From assembly GCA_963808965.1 (NCBI GenBank), contig CAWEHU010000015.1, positions 30,659 through 94,658 of the forward strand: a DNA stretch of 64,000 nt, given 5' to 3'. The position numbers were made by a program, and so were the translations under genes. Of this stretch, positions 49,941-60,265 are shown in pieces. The notes under the pieces were generated by a model. The model was given only the letters and a program-made list of their open reading frames with translations, had not been told where the DNA came from and did no database searches. How positions within the stretch are numbered: the first letter of the stretch is position 1; every line of letters starts with the position of its first letter. The stretch is from CAWEHU01 sp963808965. Its GTDB lineage: Bacteria; Pseudomonadota; Alphaproteobacteria; Acetobacterales; Acetobacteraceae.

Positions 49941-50168
49941 TGGCTCTCAGGCCGGATCGGTGCGGCGCCGGTGCCGCAATGCCGCCACAGGCCGGCAGCT
50001 GACTTACCCCAGCCGCATACCTCAGCGCCGTCAGCCAGAGCGACCGCGGCCTCTCGGATGAGCTGAGCCAGGCAAATACTTGACCTGCGGAAGGGGGTCG
50101 AGCATGTTCCGGCCCCGCCTCGCGCGTCGTGGCAGGCGCGTGCTGGCGCTTACGGGGATTGAGAGAGT

Positions 50169-50336
50169 ATGGCGAAAACGAATACCGTTCAGATCAGGCT
50201 CGTGTCGACGGCGGACACCGGCTATTTCTATGTGACCAAGAAGAACGCCCGCACCAAGACCGGCAAGCTCGAACTGAAGAAATACGATCCGGTCGTCCGC
50301 AAGCACGTCGCCTTCAAGGAAGCCAAGATCAAGTAA
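50169..50336 (+). CDS. rpmG: 50S ribosomal protein L33
   Basis: A complete 55-residue ribosomal protein L33: AKTNTVQIRLVSTADTGYFY, then TKTGKLELKKYDPVVRKHV. It is the cysteine-free type. The ATG follows GGGATTGAGAGAGT. Next to pleD, as in other alphaproteobacteria, but here the two genes converge. Confidence 0.96.
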   Translation: MAKTNTVQIRLVSTADTGYFYVTKKNARTKTGKLELKKYDPVVRKHVAFKEAKIK

Positions 50337-50368
50337 GACGCGGCTTTCGAGTTCGGGGCGGCCTGGGT

Positions 50369-51743
50369 TCACCCCGAAGCAGCCCCCGTCGCGACCCTGT
50401 TTCGGCCCTGGCGCTTGGCCTCGTAGAGCGCCTGATCGGCAGCGTGCAGCAATCTCTCGGGGCTCATCGCCTTCTCGGCGTCGCTCTTGCATGCCACACC
50501 GATACTCACGCTCAAGCGGTGCCGGCCGCCGTCCTCGCAGGTGAACACCAGCGATTCGATTGCCATGCGCAACCGCTCCGCCGCCCCGAGGGCGTTCGAT
50601 GAATCGGTGCCGGGCATGACGATGACGAACTCCTCGCCGCCATAGCGCGCGATCGAATCAAACACACGGGTATTGCCGCGCAGCGTCTCCGCGATCGCCT
50701 TCAGCGCGCGGTCGCCCTCGGCGTGACCGTGCTCGTCGTTGACGATCTTGAAATGGTCGACATCGACCATCAACACGGCGAGCTCGTTCGGCGGCCCCGT
50801 GTCCAGCAGCCCGCGCAAGTGACGCATGAGATAGCGCTGATTGTAGAGGCCCGTCAGCGGGATCCGTGAGCGCCATTTCCAGCGCATGTCCGAGGTCGGC
50901 CCGTAGCCGGTCCTGATAGAATTTCCGGCGGATCTGGTTGCGCGCCCGCGCCCGTAGCTCGTGCTCGTCGACCGGGCGGACGAGCCAGTCGTTCGCGCCG
51001 AGATCGAAGCCGCGCAGAATCCGATTCCGCTGCTCCGGGTCGGCGATGAGCAGCAGGGGAAGTTCGTGCGTCGCGTCCGAGGCGCGTAGCCTGGAGGCGA
51101 GTTTCAGCGGATCCTCGGCCACGAGCGAGAGGCTGAGCACGATGAGGTCGAATGGAATGGCCGCGCTCAGCGCCAGCGCCTCGGCGCCGCTGCGCGCCCG
51201 GCCGGGGGTGATGCCCTCATGTGCCAAAGCATCCTGGATGGTCTGCGCGCCCAGGTCCCAGTCATCCACCACGAGCGCGCGCGCCCCCGCGACAGATGGA
51301 ACCCCGACCCGGTCGCCGGTCAGTCCCAGCGCCCGCGCCGTCTCGCCGCGTGCGCGCCACTCGTCCAGCATTCGCTTCAAGCGCACCAGGCTGCGCACTC
51401 GCGCCAGCAGCGTCTCGAACTCGACCGGCTTGGTCAGGAAGTCGTCCGCTCCCGATTCGAGCCCGTGCACGCGTTCGGACGGCTCGCCAAGCGCGGTAAC
51501 CATCACGACTGGGATATGGAGCGTGGTGGCATCGTCCTTCAGCCGGCGGCAGGTCTCGTACCCGTCCATCCCCGGCATCATGATGTCCAGCAGAATGAGA
51601 TCGGGCTGCCACGAACGGGCAAGCTTCAGGGCCTCGTGCCCGTCCGGAGCGGTGGCGACCTGGTAATATTCGGCCGACAGCTTGGCCTCGAGGAGGCGGG
51701 TGTTGGCCGGCATATCGTCAACGACCAGGATGCGGGCAGTCAT
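50369..51743 (-). CDS. pleD: PleD-type response regulator, diguanylate cyclase (frameshifted)
   Basis: About 457 residues: a first receiver domain (ILVVDDMPANTRLLEAKL; phosphorylation site in LILLDIMMPGMDG), a second degenerate receiver domain (about residues 155-275), and a GGDEF domain with RYGGEEF. RVFD five residues before it fits the RxxD inhibitory site. The frame changes near 50867-50873 where GATCCCGCTGACGG appears; GATCCGCTGACGG gives the expected TDPLTGLYN. PleD makes cyclic-di-GMP in control of polar development in Caulobacter-type bacteria. Confidence 0.9.
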
Positions 51744-51889
51744 TGGAAATAGCGCATTTTTTTCTGATCGGGGCCGATTTTCGGATCGAGAGGCGGGCGA
51801 GCGACCCGGATGCGGGTCCGAGCGGCTTATCTCAGGATATGCTTGATCGCAGGTTAGCGGAAGCGACAGCGCAAGCGTAGGGGACCTCG

Positions 51890-53743
51890 TTAGAGGAAAC
51901 CGGTGCTGAACCACGGAACCGCGGCGACCAGGATCAGGCCCGCCAGCACCGCGGCCAGATACGGCCAGATCCGCCGCATGGCCAGATCGGGCGAGACACG
52001 TCCGATGGCGCAGGCAGCATAGTAGCCAACCCCGAACGGCGGCGCGAACAGGCCGATGCCCATCGCGAGGATCACCACCATCGCGTAATGGACCTCGTTG
52101 ATCCCGACCTGCCGGGCGATCGGGAACAATAGCGGCCCGAACAACACGATCGCCGGTATCCCCTCGAGCACGCTGCCCAGGATGACGAAGGCGACTATGG
52201 ACACCGCCATGAAGCCCCAGGAACCGCCCGGCATCGCGGCCATCGATTGCGCGAGCTGATGCGAGAAGCCGGATTGGGTGAGCGCCCAGGCCATCCCGGT
52301 GGCCGTGCCGATGATGAGCAGGATGGCGCCCGATAAGGAAGCCGTCTCGACCAGCATCGGATAGAGACGCCGCCACTCGAATTGACGGTAGATCAGCAGC
52401 CCGGCCAGGACGCTGTAGGCGATGCCGATCGTCGATACCTCGGTCGCTGTGGCGATGCCCTCGATCACCGCCGCGCGGATCAGGAAAGGCAGGGCGAGCG
52501 CCGGCAAAGCAATGAGGAACGCGCGCAAGACGGCAGCGGGCTTCGCCCGAGCGACCCCACGCATATCCTCCGAACCGGAGCGATACCGGGCGATGAGCGC
52601 GAGCGCGAGTGCGAGCACCGCGGCCGGCATCATTCCGCCGGTGAAAAGCGCCGCGATCGATACGCCAGTGACCGAGCCGATCGTAATAAGCACGAGCGAG
52701 GGCGGGATTGTCTCGCTCATCGCGCCGGACGCGGCCAGCAGCGAAACCAACTCACCCTGATGGCTGCCTCGCTTCACCATCTCCGGGAATAGCACGGGCG
52801 CGATCGCGGCCATGTCCGCCGCCTTCGAGCCGGAGATGCCGGATACGAGATACATCGCTCCCAGCAGCACGTAGGAGAGGCCGCCCCGCACGTGCCCGAG
52901 CACCGAGGCGAGGAACGCGACCATCGCACGCGCCATCCCGGTCATCTCGATCAGCGCGCCGAGAAACACGAACAGCGGGACCGCGAGCAGGATGAGGCTG
53001 CTCATTCCCTCGTCCATGCGCGAGACGACGACGGTGAGCGGCACGCGCGTGAGCGTGGCGAGATAGGCGAGCGTCGCGAGGCCGAAGGCGAAGCCGATCG
53101 GAACCGAGAGAAGCACGCCGGCGCCGAGCAGCAGCACGAAGAATAGCACGAGGTTCCAATTGCCCGCGTCCTTCAGGACCGGCCCCGCCCAGTGCAAGGC
53201 CAAGCCCAGCACCACGATCACGATTATGCCGAGCAGCGTATCCTTCCAGCCGAGCCGGAACAGCCGGGCAAGTGCGTTCAACAGCATGAGAGCCGCGCCG
53301 GCGGGCAAGGCGGCCGCCCGGAAAGTGTTGTGCAGGCCGAGCGCGGGAGTCTCGATGAACCACTCGTCGTCCGCATAGTCCCAGGCCGACGGCAGCAGTA
53401 GCAGCAGGAACGCCGCGACGGCGCAGATCGCCAGTGCTTCGGCCCGAGCCCGGCCGGCCGGCGAGAAGCTCGCGACCACCGCGGTGAGGCGCATATGCTC
53501 CGACCGTTGCAGCGCGATCACGCTGCCCAGCATGGCGAGCCAGAGAAACAGCAAGGACGCCAACTCGTCGGACCATACGAGAGGGCTATGCAAGGCATAG
53601 CGAGAGATCACGCCGGCCAGCAGCACGATTATCTCGGCGACGACGAGAATGGCCGCGGGCACCTCCGCGATGACGCGAAGCACCTTCTCGAAAACCTGGG
53701 CTCCGGCGGTCGCCTCGCCGGGGGCGATGGCGACCGTGGTCAT
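51890..53743 (-). CDS. dctQM: TRAP transporter fused membrane subunits DctQM
   Basis: A 617-residue membrane protein. Residues 1 to about 185 are the DctQ-like small subunit (WSDELASLLFLWLAMLGSVIAL) and the rest is the DctM-like large subunit with many hydrophobic segments, including VPLFVFLGALIEMTGMA and SGSKAADMAAIAPVLFPEM. Fusion of the two is a recognised variant. The start overlaps the stop of the binding-protein gene (ATGA). It takes up organic acids using a sodium or proton gradient. Confidence 0.9.
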   Translation of the reverse strand: MTTVAIAPGEATAGAQVFEKVLRVIAEVPAAILVVAEIIVLLAGVISRYALHSPLVWSDELASLLFLWLAMLGSVIALQRSEHMRLTAVVASFSPAGRARAEALAICAVAAFLLLLLPSAWDYADDEWFIETPALGLHNTFRAAALPAGAALMLLNALARLFRLGWKDTLLGIIVIVVLGLALHWAGPVLKDAGNWNLVLFFVLLLGAGVLLSVPIGFAFGLATLAYLATLTRVPLTVVVSRMDEGMSSLILLAVPLFVFLGALIEMTGMARAMVAFLASVLGHVRGGLSYVLLGAMYLVSGISGSKAADMAAIAPVLFPEMVKRGSHQGELVSLLAASGAMSETIPPSLVLITIGSVTGVSIAALFTGGMMPAAVLALALALIARYRSGSEDMRGVARAKPAAVLRAFLIALPALALPFLIRAAVIEGIATATEVSTIGIAYSVLAGLLIYRQFEWRRLYPMLVETASLSGAILLIIGTATGMAWALTQSGFSHQLAQSMAAMPGGSWGFMAVSIVAFVILGSVLEGIPAIVLFGPLLFPIARQVGINEVHYAMVVILAMGIGLFAPPFGVGYYAACAIGRVSPDLAMRRIWPYLAAVLAGLILVAAVPWFSTGFL

Positions 53744-54750
53744 GCGAGCGCGCCGACGTTGCTCTCGAGGATGCCCCAGGCCTGGTCGCCAAACTTCTTC
53801 TTCCACTCCGTGTAGAAGCCTGCCTTCTTCAGTGCATCACGGAAGGAATCCTTGTCGACCTCGAAGAATTCCAATCCGTTCGCCTTGAGGTCGGCCGCGA
53901 CCGTGTCGTTCAGCTTGGCGAGATCCGCTCGCTCGTCTTCAGCCGAACGGTTCAGCTCGCGCGCGACGATCTGCTGGATGTCGGGCGGCAGCGCCTGGAA
54001 GGAGCGCTTGTTGGCCAGCATCCAGAATCCATCCCACATGTGGCCGGTCATGGAGAGGTATTTCTGCACCTCGTAGAGCTTGGCGATCTGAATGAGCGTG
54101 AGCGGGTTCTCTTGTCCCTCCACGATCTTGGTTTGCAGGGCGGAGTAGACTTCGCTGAAATTGATGCTGGTCGGCGCGGCGCCGAATGCCTGGAACATGC
54201 TGGTCCAGAGCGGGGACACGGGCACGCGGATCTTGAATCCCTGCAAATCCTGCGGCGTCTTGATCGGCCGCGTCGAGCTCGTGATCTGGCGGTAGCCATT
54301 GTCCCACATTTTTTCCATCCCGATCAGGCCGCGCTTTTCGGTCTCCGCTCGCACATAGGCGCCGAGCGAACCGTCCATCGCCTTCCATACCTGGTCGTAG
54401 TCCTTGAATGCGAAGCCGATGCCGTTGATGGCGGCCGCGGGAACCAGCGTCGCGAGGATCAGGCCTGACAGGGTGAAGAAATCGAGGGCGCCCGACCGGA
54501 GCTGCGAAAGCATGTCGGTATCGGAGCCGAGCTGGTTGTTCGGAAACAGGGCGAATTCCATCCGGCCCCCGGTCGCGTTCTTGATCCGGTCGATGGCCTC
54601 CTGCTGGCGCACGGTTTGCGGATGGGTAACAGGCGAGTTGTTGGCGAGCTTGTAGCTGAACTCCGCAGCATGGCTGGGGCGGGTGCGGATCGCGAACAGG
54701 GGCAGGGCTGCGGAGCCGGCCAGGACGGCGCGGCGGCTCGGAAGGGGCAT
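53740..54750 (-). CDS. dctP: TRAP transporter substrate-binding protein DctP
   Basis: A 336-residue periplasmic binding protein, with a signal peptide (residues 1 to about 28, starting PLPSRRAVLAGSAALPLF). The mature part has YKLANNSPVTHPQTVRQQEAIDRI, and GFKIRVPVSPLWTSMFQAFGAAPTSI holds the arginine that binds a carboxylate ligand in this family. The ligand is not known. It is co-transcribed with the fused membrane subunit. Confidence 0.9.
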   Translation of the reverse strand: MPLPSRRAVLAGSAALPLFAIRTRPSHAAEFSYKLANNSPVTHPQTVRQQEAIDRIKNATGGRMEFALFPNNQLGSDTDMLSQLRSGALDFFTLSGLILATLVPAAAINGIGFAFKDYDQVWKAMDGSLGAYVRAETEKRGLIGMEKMWDNGYRQITSSTRPIKTPQDLQGFKIRVPVSPLWTSMFQAFGAAPTSINFSEVYSALQTKIVEGQENPLTLIQIAKLYEVQKYLSMTGHMWDGFWMLANKRSFQALPPDIQQIVARELNRSAEDERADLAKLNDTVAADLKANGLEFFEVDKDSFRDALKKAGFYTEWKKKFGDQAWGILESNVGALA

Positions 54751-54847
54751 GGCTGTCTCCTCTCGCGACGTTTTCCGGAATCCGTAGCAGAAGGGTCCGG
54801 GACTGCCCAGCCGCCGGGAGGAGTGGGGGATATCCGGCCGGGAGCGG

Positions 54848-54876
54848 CTGTCATGGAAGCTTCACGGAACTGCAAT
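54848..54876 (+). promoter_or_regulatory. Pho box upstream of pstS
   Basis: Three heptamers at exact 11-base steps: CTGTCAT (54848), GCTTCAC (54859) and CTGCAAT (54870). The first matches the PhoB half-site CTGTCAT perfectly, the second at four positions and the third at five. It lies 57-85 bases before the pstS start, in the right place for PhoB activation. Confidence 0.65.
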
Positions 54877-54932
54877 CTGGCCGTCTTGCTGCCCGCGTAG
54901 GGTCCGGTCCCGTGGCAACCCGAGGAGGATGC

Positions 54933-55964
54933 ATGAAGCTCGTTACCTCGATCCTGGCCGTGTCCCTGGCCGGCATCACCGCAGCCGCGCAGGCACAACA
55001 GATCACCGGCGCTGGCGCCACGTTTCCCGCGCCGGTCTACGCGAAATGGGGAGAAGCGGCGAAGGCGGCGATCGGCATCGAGCTCAATTACCAGGCGATC
55101 GGATCCGGTGGCGGGCAGACCCAGATCCTGAACCGAACCGTCGATTTCGGCGCCTCCGACGCGCCCATGGATCCTGCCAAGCTGCGATCGGGCAACCTGC
55201 TACAGTTTCCGACCGTGATGGGCGCCGTCGTTCCGATCGTAAATATCCCGGACGTGAAGGCGAACGAGCTGAAGCTGACCGGAGAGGTGCTGGCCGACAT
55301 CTTCGCGGGCAAGATCACTAAATGGAACGATCCGAAGATCGTGGAGCTGAATCCTGATCTGAAGGTTCCCAATCTGGCGATCGCGCCCGTGCACCGTGCC
55401 GACGGGTCGGGGACCACGTTTGTTTTTACTTCATACTTGTCGGCGGCAAGCCCCGCATGGCGGGACGAGGTGGGCGTCAACACCAGCGTCAGCTGGCCGG
55501 CCGGAGCGGGCGCGCGCGGCAATGACGGAGTCGCGGCGACGACGAAGAACACCCGCGGCGGTATCGGCTATGTCGAAAACGCCTACGCCACGCAGAACAA
55601 CCTTGTCACCACCCAGTTGCGCAATAAGGCCGGGAAGTTCGTGAAACCGACGCCGGACAGCTTCGCCGCGGCCGCCGCGAACGGCGACTGGACGCGTGCG
55701 CAGGATTACGCCGTGAACCTCATCGACCAGCCTGGCGACGACAGCTGGCCTATCGTGTCCACGACGTTCATCGAGCTGCCGAAAGACCCGAAAGATCCCT
55801 CGCGCGGCCTCAACGTCATCAAATTCTTCGACTGGGCCTACAAGAACGGTGATCCGATCGCCACGCAGCTGGAATACATTCCGCTGCCCGATGCGGTGAA
55901 GAATTCCGTGCGCGACCGCTGGCACTCCGATCTGAAGGGCCCGGATGGCAAGCCCATTCTCTGA
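54933..55964 (+). CDS. pstS: Phosphate ABC transporter substrate-binding protein
   Basis: A 343-residue phosphate-binding protein. The signal peptide ends AQAQ near residue 22. ITGAGATFPAPVYAKW follows, then GSGGGQTQ, VDFGASDAPM and HRADGSGTTFVFTSYLS, which contact phosphate. ATG at 54933 is preceded by GAGGAGG. First gene of the pst operon. Confidence 0.96.
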   Translation: MKLVTSILAVSLAGITAAAQAQQITGAGATFPAPVYAKWGEAAKAAIGIELNYQAIGSGGGQTQILNRTVDFGASDAPMDPAKLRSGNLLQFPTVMGAVVPIVNIPDVKANELKLTGEVLADIFAGKITKWNDPKIVELNPDLKVPNLAIAPVHRADGSGTTFVFTSYLSAASPAWRDEVGVNTSVSWPAGAGARGNDGVAATTKNTRGGIGYVENAYATQNNLVTTQLRNKAGKFVKPTPDSFAAAAANGDWTRAQDYAVNLIDQPGDDSWPIVSTTFIELPKDPKDPSRGLNVIKFFDWAYKNGDPIATQLEYIPLPDAVKNSVRDRWHSDLKGPDGKPIL

Positions 55965-56018
55965 GGTCGGGTCAGGCGGCCGGCGCGTGTGCCAGCCATC
56001 CAAGCGAGAAGGCGAGAC

Positions 56019-56981
56019 TTGCAGCAAGCCGCGTTGATAGCAGCAGATAGGCCCCGAAGCCGAAAATCGAGTTTCGGAGATGCACTGTTCGCGTTCGTCA
56101 CTCGCGCGTCCGGCATCTTCGTGCTGGTGCTCCTTGGCGCGATCATCGTTGCGCTGTTCCTGGGCGGGCTGCCGGCGTTTCGCCGGTTCGGCGTTCCGTT
56201 CCTCTGGTCGGCTCGATGGGACCCGGTTCGCGACGTGTTCGGGGCGGCGGTGCCGATCTATGGCACGCTCGTCACGTCGATTCTGGCGCTGACCGTGGCC
56301 GTGCCATTGTCCTTCGGCATCGCCTTCTTTCTGACCGAGCTGGCGCCGGTATGGGTCCGGAGCCCCGTGGGCACGGCGATCGAACTGCTCGCGGCGATCC
56401 CCTCGATCATCTACGGCATGTGGGGCTTCTTCGTGATCGCGCCGCTGATGGCGCGATACCTGCAGCCCTGGGCGATCGACACGATCGGCGAGGCTCCCAT
56501 GATCGGCGCCTTGTTCCAAGGACCTCCTTTCGGGACCGGCATCTTCACCGCCGCGTTGATCCTGGCCGTGATGATCGTTCCGTTCGTCGCGGCGACCATG
56601 CGTGACGCATTTCTTGCCGTTCCGTCGGTATACAAGGAGTCGGCCTACGCCGTCGGCTGCACGACCTGGGAAGTCGTGCGCTCGATCGTGCTGCCCTATA
56701 CGCGCACCTCGGTCGTGGGCGGCGTCATGCTGGGCCTGGGGCGCGCCCTGGGCGAGACAATGGCTGTCACCTTCGTCATCGGCAACACGAACAGGATCGC
56801 GACCTCGTTGTTCGCCCCGGGCAACACCATCGCCTCGCTCGTCGCGCTCGAGTTCCCGGAGAGCGAGGCTGGAAGCCTCAAGCTGGCTTCGCTGCTGGCG
56901 CTCGGGTTCATTCTGTTCGTGATTTCGTTCATCGTTCTCGCCATCTCGCGCATGCTTCTGAGGCCGGGATTGAAAGCATGA
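56019..56981 (+). CDS. pstC: Phosphate ABC transporter permease PstC
   Basis: About 320 residues with six hydrophobic segments. The loop SVYKESAYAVGCTTWEVVRSIVLP is the EAA motif region, and LGRALGETMAVTFVIGN is a PstC signature. The TTG at 56019 follows AGAAGGCGAGAC and is a better start than an in-frame GTG thirty bases earlier. The stop overlaps the pstA start. Confidence 0.93.
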   Translation: MQQAALIAADRPRSRKSSFGDALFAFVTRASGIFVLVLLGAIIVALFLGGLPAFRRFGVPFLWSARWDPVRDVFGAAVPIYGTLVTSILALTVAVPLSFGIAFFLTELAPVWVRSPVGTAIELLAAIPSIIYGMWGFFVIAPLMARYLQPWAIDTIGEAPMIGALFQGPPFGTGIFTAALILAVMIVPFVAATMRDAFLAVPSVYKESAYAVGCTTWEVVRSIVLPYTRTSVVGGVMLGLGRALGETMAVTFVIGNTNRIATSLFAPGNTIASLVALEFPESEAGSLKLASLLALGFILFVISFIVLAISRMLLRPGLKA

Positions 56982-57916
56982 TCGAGGCGCGTCAGTGGAA
57001 TGCGACTGCCGATGGGAGCGGTGCGATGAGAGCGACTGCCGGCGCCCTGGGCTCCTTGCCGGCGAAGGACGCGCAGGCGGCCGCTATACTCGGCAGCCGG
57101 CGTCGCCGCTTGAACGTCGTCGTCGAGATACTTTGCGTGCTCGCGACAGCAATCGGCGTGCTGCTTCTCGCCTCGATCCTCTTCTCCCTGTTCTGGCGGG
57201 GGCTAGCCGGCTTCAGTCTCGCGGTGTTCACGAGAATGACGAAGCCACCAGGCTCGGGCGGCGGACTACTGAACCCGATCGTCGGCAGCCTGATACAGAC
57301 CGCGCTCGGGACCGTAATAGGCACGCCGATCGGGCTGCTGGTCGGCACTTATCTCGCCGAGTATTCCCGCAACTCGGCGCTCGGGAACGCTGTCAGATTC
57401 GTCTCCGACGTCCTCCTCTCAGCGCCTTCGATCCTGATCGGCTTGTTTGTCTACCAGTTGATCGTGCAGCCAATGGCGGGGTTTTCCGCGATCGCGGGCG
57501 GGATCGCGCTCGCGGTCATTGTCATTCCGATCGTCGTCCGCACGACGGAAGATATGTTGCGGCTGGTTCCCGTTTCGCTTCGGGAGGCCGCGGTCGCTCT
57601 CGGTGCGCCCAAGTGGAAGGTGATTCTCCGGATATGCTTTCGGGCCGCACGGGATGGCATCACGACCGGCATTTTACTCGCGATCGCCCGGATCGCGGGC
57701 GAGACAGCTCCGCTGTTGTTCACGAGCCTTGGCAATCTCAACTGGTCGCTCTACCTGACGAGGCCGATGGCAAGTCTTCCGGTCACTATCTACCAATACG
57801 CAGGGTCTGCGTACGAGGAATGGGTGCAGCTCGCCTGGGTCGCGGCGCTGCTTATCACGGTAGGTGTGTTGGCGATCAACGTCGTGGCGCGCGCCTTTCT
57901 GCGCGGCGGGAAATAG
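56978..57916 (+). CDS. pstA: Phosphate ABC transporter permease PstA
   Basis: A 312-residue membrane permease partner of PstC. The N-terminal 40 residues are cytoplasmic, then six hydrophobic segments follow. LREAAVALGAPKWKVILRIC is the EAA loop and ARIAGETAPLLFTSLGN the family ending region. Overlaps pstC by four bases and is followed by pstB after 6 bases. Confidence 0.94.
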   Translation: MIEARQWNATADGSGAMRATAGALGSLPAKDAQAAAILGSRRRRLNVVVEILCVLATAIGVLLLASILFSLFWRGLAGFSLAVFTRMTKPPGSGGGLLNPIVGSLIQTALGTVIGTPIGLLVGTYLAEYSRNSALGNAVRFVSDVLLSAPSILIGLFVYQLIVQPMAGFSAIAGGIALAVIVIPIVVRTTEDMLRLVPVSLREAAVALGAPKWKVILRICFRAARDGITTGILLAIARIAGETAPLLFTSLGNLNWSLYLTRPMASLPVTIYQYAGSAYEEWVQLAWVAALLITVGVLAINVVARAFLRGGK

Positions 57917-57922
57917 GTGCGC

Positions 57923-58778
57923 ATGGCGGCAACGGAGCAGGCGGTCGGTACGATAAGAGGGGGTACGCCGAGTTCAGCCGGACCGCGGCGGCGGTGTCCA
58001 GCCGACACTGGAGACGGAATCGCACCCGCCTCGGGTTGCAATTCGTAACCTGGAGTTCTTCTATGGCGGCCACCGCGCACTGAAAAATGTCAATCTCGAT
58101 CTTCCGAGTCGCCGGGTGACCGGAGTGATCGGTCCGTCCGGCTGTGGCAAATCCACACTGCTGCGGTGTTTGAACCGGATGTACGATCTCTATCCGGGCC
58201 AGCGCGCGACCGGGGAGGTGCTGATGGATGGGAAGAACATCATCGCGCCCGGCATCGATCTCAACGCGCTCCGCTCTCGTATCGGCATGGTTTTCCAGAG
58301 GCCGACTCCCTTTCCGATGTCGATCTACGATAACATCGCCTTTGGCGTGAAGCTGCACGAGCGACTCTCCAAGTCCGAGATGGATGACCGGGTGGAGTGG
58401 TCGCTGGGGCGGGCGGCGCTGTGGGGAGAGGTGAAGGAGCGGCTGAGGACCTCGGCGATGGGCCTCTCGGGCGGCCAGCAGCAGCGGCTTTGCATCGCCC
58501 GCACCATCGCGATCCTCCCAGAGGTGATCCTGTTCGATGAGCCGACCAGCGCGCTCGATCCGATCAGCACGCTCAAGATCGAGGAATTGATCGACGAGCT
58601 GAAGAGCGAGTTCACGATCACGATCGTGACGCACAATATGCAGCAAGCCGCGCGCTGCGCCGACCAGGTGGCGTTCTTCTATCTCGGCGAATTGGTGGAA
58701 GTCGGCAGCGCCGTGCAGATGTTCACGGCCCCCCGCGAGCGCCGGACCCAGGAATACATCACCGGGCGGTTCGGTTGA
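57923..58778 (+). CDS. pstB: Phosphate ABC transporter ATPase (frameshifted)
   Basis: About 284 residues. The N-terminal frame from ATG 57923 must change between about 57990 and 58060 to join VAIRNLEFFYGGHRALKNVN, which has no start of its own. After that all is in frame: Walker A IGPSGCGKSTLLR, QRPTPFPMSIYDN, signature LSGGQQQRLCIAR and Walker B VILFDEPTSALDP. The joined length has exactly one surplus base. An annotator who takes the first long frame would start the gene at 58116 and lose about 64 residues. Confidence 0.92.
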
Positions 58779-58797
58779 GCGTCAACGGAGGATAGCC

Positions 58798-59517
58798 ATG
58801 TCCGAAGTACCGCAACATCTCGTCCGGAGTTACGATGAGGAGCTGAAGCGCCTGCGTAACCTCATGACCGAGATGGGTGGCATCGTGGAGAACCAGGTGG
58901 CGCTTGCCGCCGAAGCCATCTTGAACAGAGACGCCGCCGCCGCAACCCGCGCCGTGGAGCAGGACCCGAAGGTCGATGCGCTGGAGCGCGAGGTCGAGCA
59001 GTTCGTGATCCGGATGCTCGCGTTGCGCCAGCCGATGGCCGGCGATCTTCGCCAGATCGTGGCCGCGCTGAAGATCACCGGGGATCTCGAGCGGATCGGC
59101 GACTACGCGGCCAATGTCGCCAAGCGCAGCATCGTGCTCGATCAGTTCACCTTGCCGTACAGCCTCGGCGGACTCGCGCACATGGCGCGCATGGTCCAGG
59201 AGAATCTCAAGCGGACGATCGACGCGATCGGCGAGAGTGACGCCGAGGAAGCCTCGGAGGTATGGCGCTCGGACCAGGTGATCGATGATATCTACAACGC
59301 GCTCTTCCGGGAGCTGATCACCTACATGATGGAAGACCCGCGCAACATCACGCCCTGCGCGCACCTGCTGTTCATCGCCAAAAACCTAGAACGGGTGGGC
59401 GACCATGCGACCAATATCGCGGAAAAGGTGTACTACGCCGCGAGGGGGGAGACGCTGCCGGAGAGCCGCCCCAAGAGCGATGTGTCAGCTTACGCCGTCG
59501 TTCGGCCAAGACAGTAG
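58798..59517 (+). CDS. phoU: Phosphate transport regulator PhoU
   Basis: A 239-residue all-helical protein made of two PhoU repeats. The metal-binding and helical blocks EVEQFVIRMLALRQPMAGDLR, LERIGDYAANVAKR and LERVGDHATNIAEKVYY are present. It links the Pst transporter to PhoR/PhoB signalling and keeps uptake in check. Twenty bases after pstB. Confidence 0.95.
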   Translation: MSEVPQHLVRSYDEELKRLRNLMTEMGGIVENQVALAAEAILNRDAAAATRAVEQDPKVDALEREVEQFVIRMLALRQPMAGDLRQIVAALKITGDLERIGDYAANVAKRSIVLDQFTLPYSLGGLAHMARMVQENLKRTIDAIGESDAEEASEVWRSDQVIDDIYNALFRELITYMMEDPRNITPCAHLLFIAKNLERVGDHATNIAEKVYYAARGETLPESRPKSDVSAYAVVRPRQ

Positions 59518-59548
59518 CGTCGCGGCCGGTTGAACAGGAGAAAGCAGG

Positions 59549-60265
59549 ATGCCGGAGGGCAGTTCCAGTCTCGCGAAGCCGCTGGTTCTTGTCGTCGAGG
59601 ATGAGGCGGCGCTCGCGACCATGCTGCGCTACAATCTTGAAAAACAGGGGTTTCGCGTGGAGGAGGCGGCGGACGGGCAGGAGGCGTTGACCCGCATCGC
59701 GGAGATGTCGCCCGATCTCGTGCTCCTCGACTGGATGCTGCCCGTGATGTCCGGCATCGAGGTGTGTCGCCAAATCCGCCGCGGAACGAGGGGACGCGAC
59801 CTGCCGGTCATAATGGTGACGGCGCGCACCGAGGATCAGGACGCCGTGCGCGGACTGAACACGGGCGCGGATGACTACATTACGAAGCCGTTCAGTATGG
59901 ACTCCCTTGTGGCGCGAATGCGCGCGTTGCTGCGTCGCACGAACGCCCTTCCGGCGAAGGCCCAGCTCAATTTCCACGACGTGACGGTGGATCTCGCCGC
60001 CTACCGAGTGCAACGAAATGGACGGCCGATTCATCTCGGGCCTACCGAGTTCCGCCTGCTTGCGTTTTTCATGCAGCATCCCGGCCGCGTCTTCGCGCGC
60101 GAGGAAGTGCTGGACGCGGTCTGGGGACGCGACATCCACGTGGAACCGCGCACGGTCGACGTGCATATCCGCCGCCTGCGCAGAGCCATGAACGCGGAAG
60201 GCGAAATCGACATCGTACGAACCGTGCGGGCCGCGGGTTACGCTCTGGACACCGAGCCGGTTTGA
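59549..60265 (+). CDS. phoB: Phosphate response regulator PhoB
   Basis: A 238-residue OmpR-type regulator. The receiver domain has VLVVEDEAALATMLRYNLEK, the phosphorylation site in VLLDWMLPVMSG and PVIMVTAR. The winged-helix domain has RLLAFFMQHPGRVFAREEVLDAVWG and TVDVHIRRLRRAM. It would bind the Pho box before pstS. Its sensor kinase phoR is not in the window. Confidence 0.94.
   Translation: MPEGSSSLAKPLVLVVEDEAALATMLRYNLEKQGFRVEEAADGQEALTRIAEMSPDLVLLDWMLPVMSGIEVCRQIRRGTRGRDLPVIMVTARTEDQDAVRGLNTGADDYITKPFSMDSLVARMRALLRRTNALPAKAQLNFHDVTVDLAAYRVQRNGRPIHLGPTEFRLLAFFMQHPGRVFAREEVLDAVWGRDIHVEPRTVDVHIRRLRRAMNAEGEIDIVRTVRAAGYALDTEPV

Noticed and set aside
58116..58778. GTG at 58116 as the true start of pstB
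   Set aside because: It would remove the conserved N-terminal strand VAIRNLEFFYGG, which is clearly encoded just upstream in the same frame.
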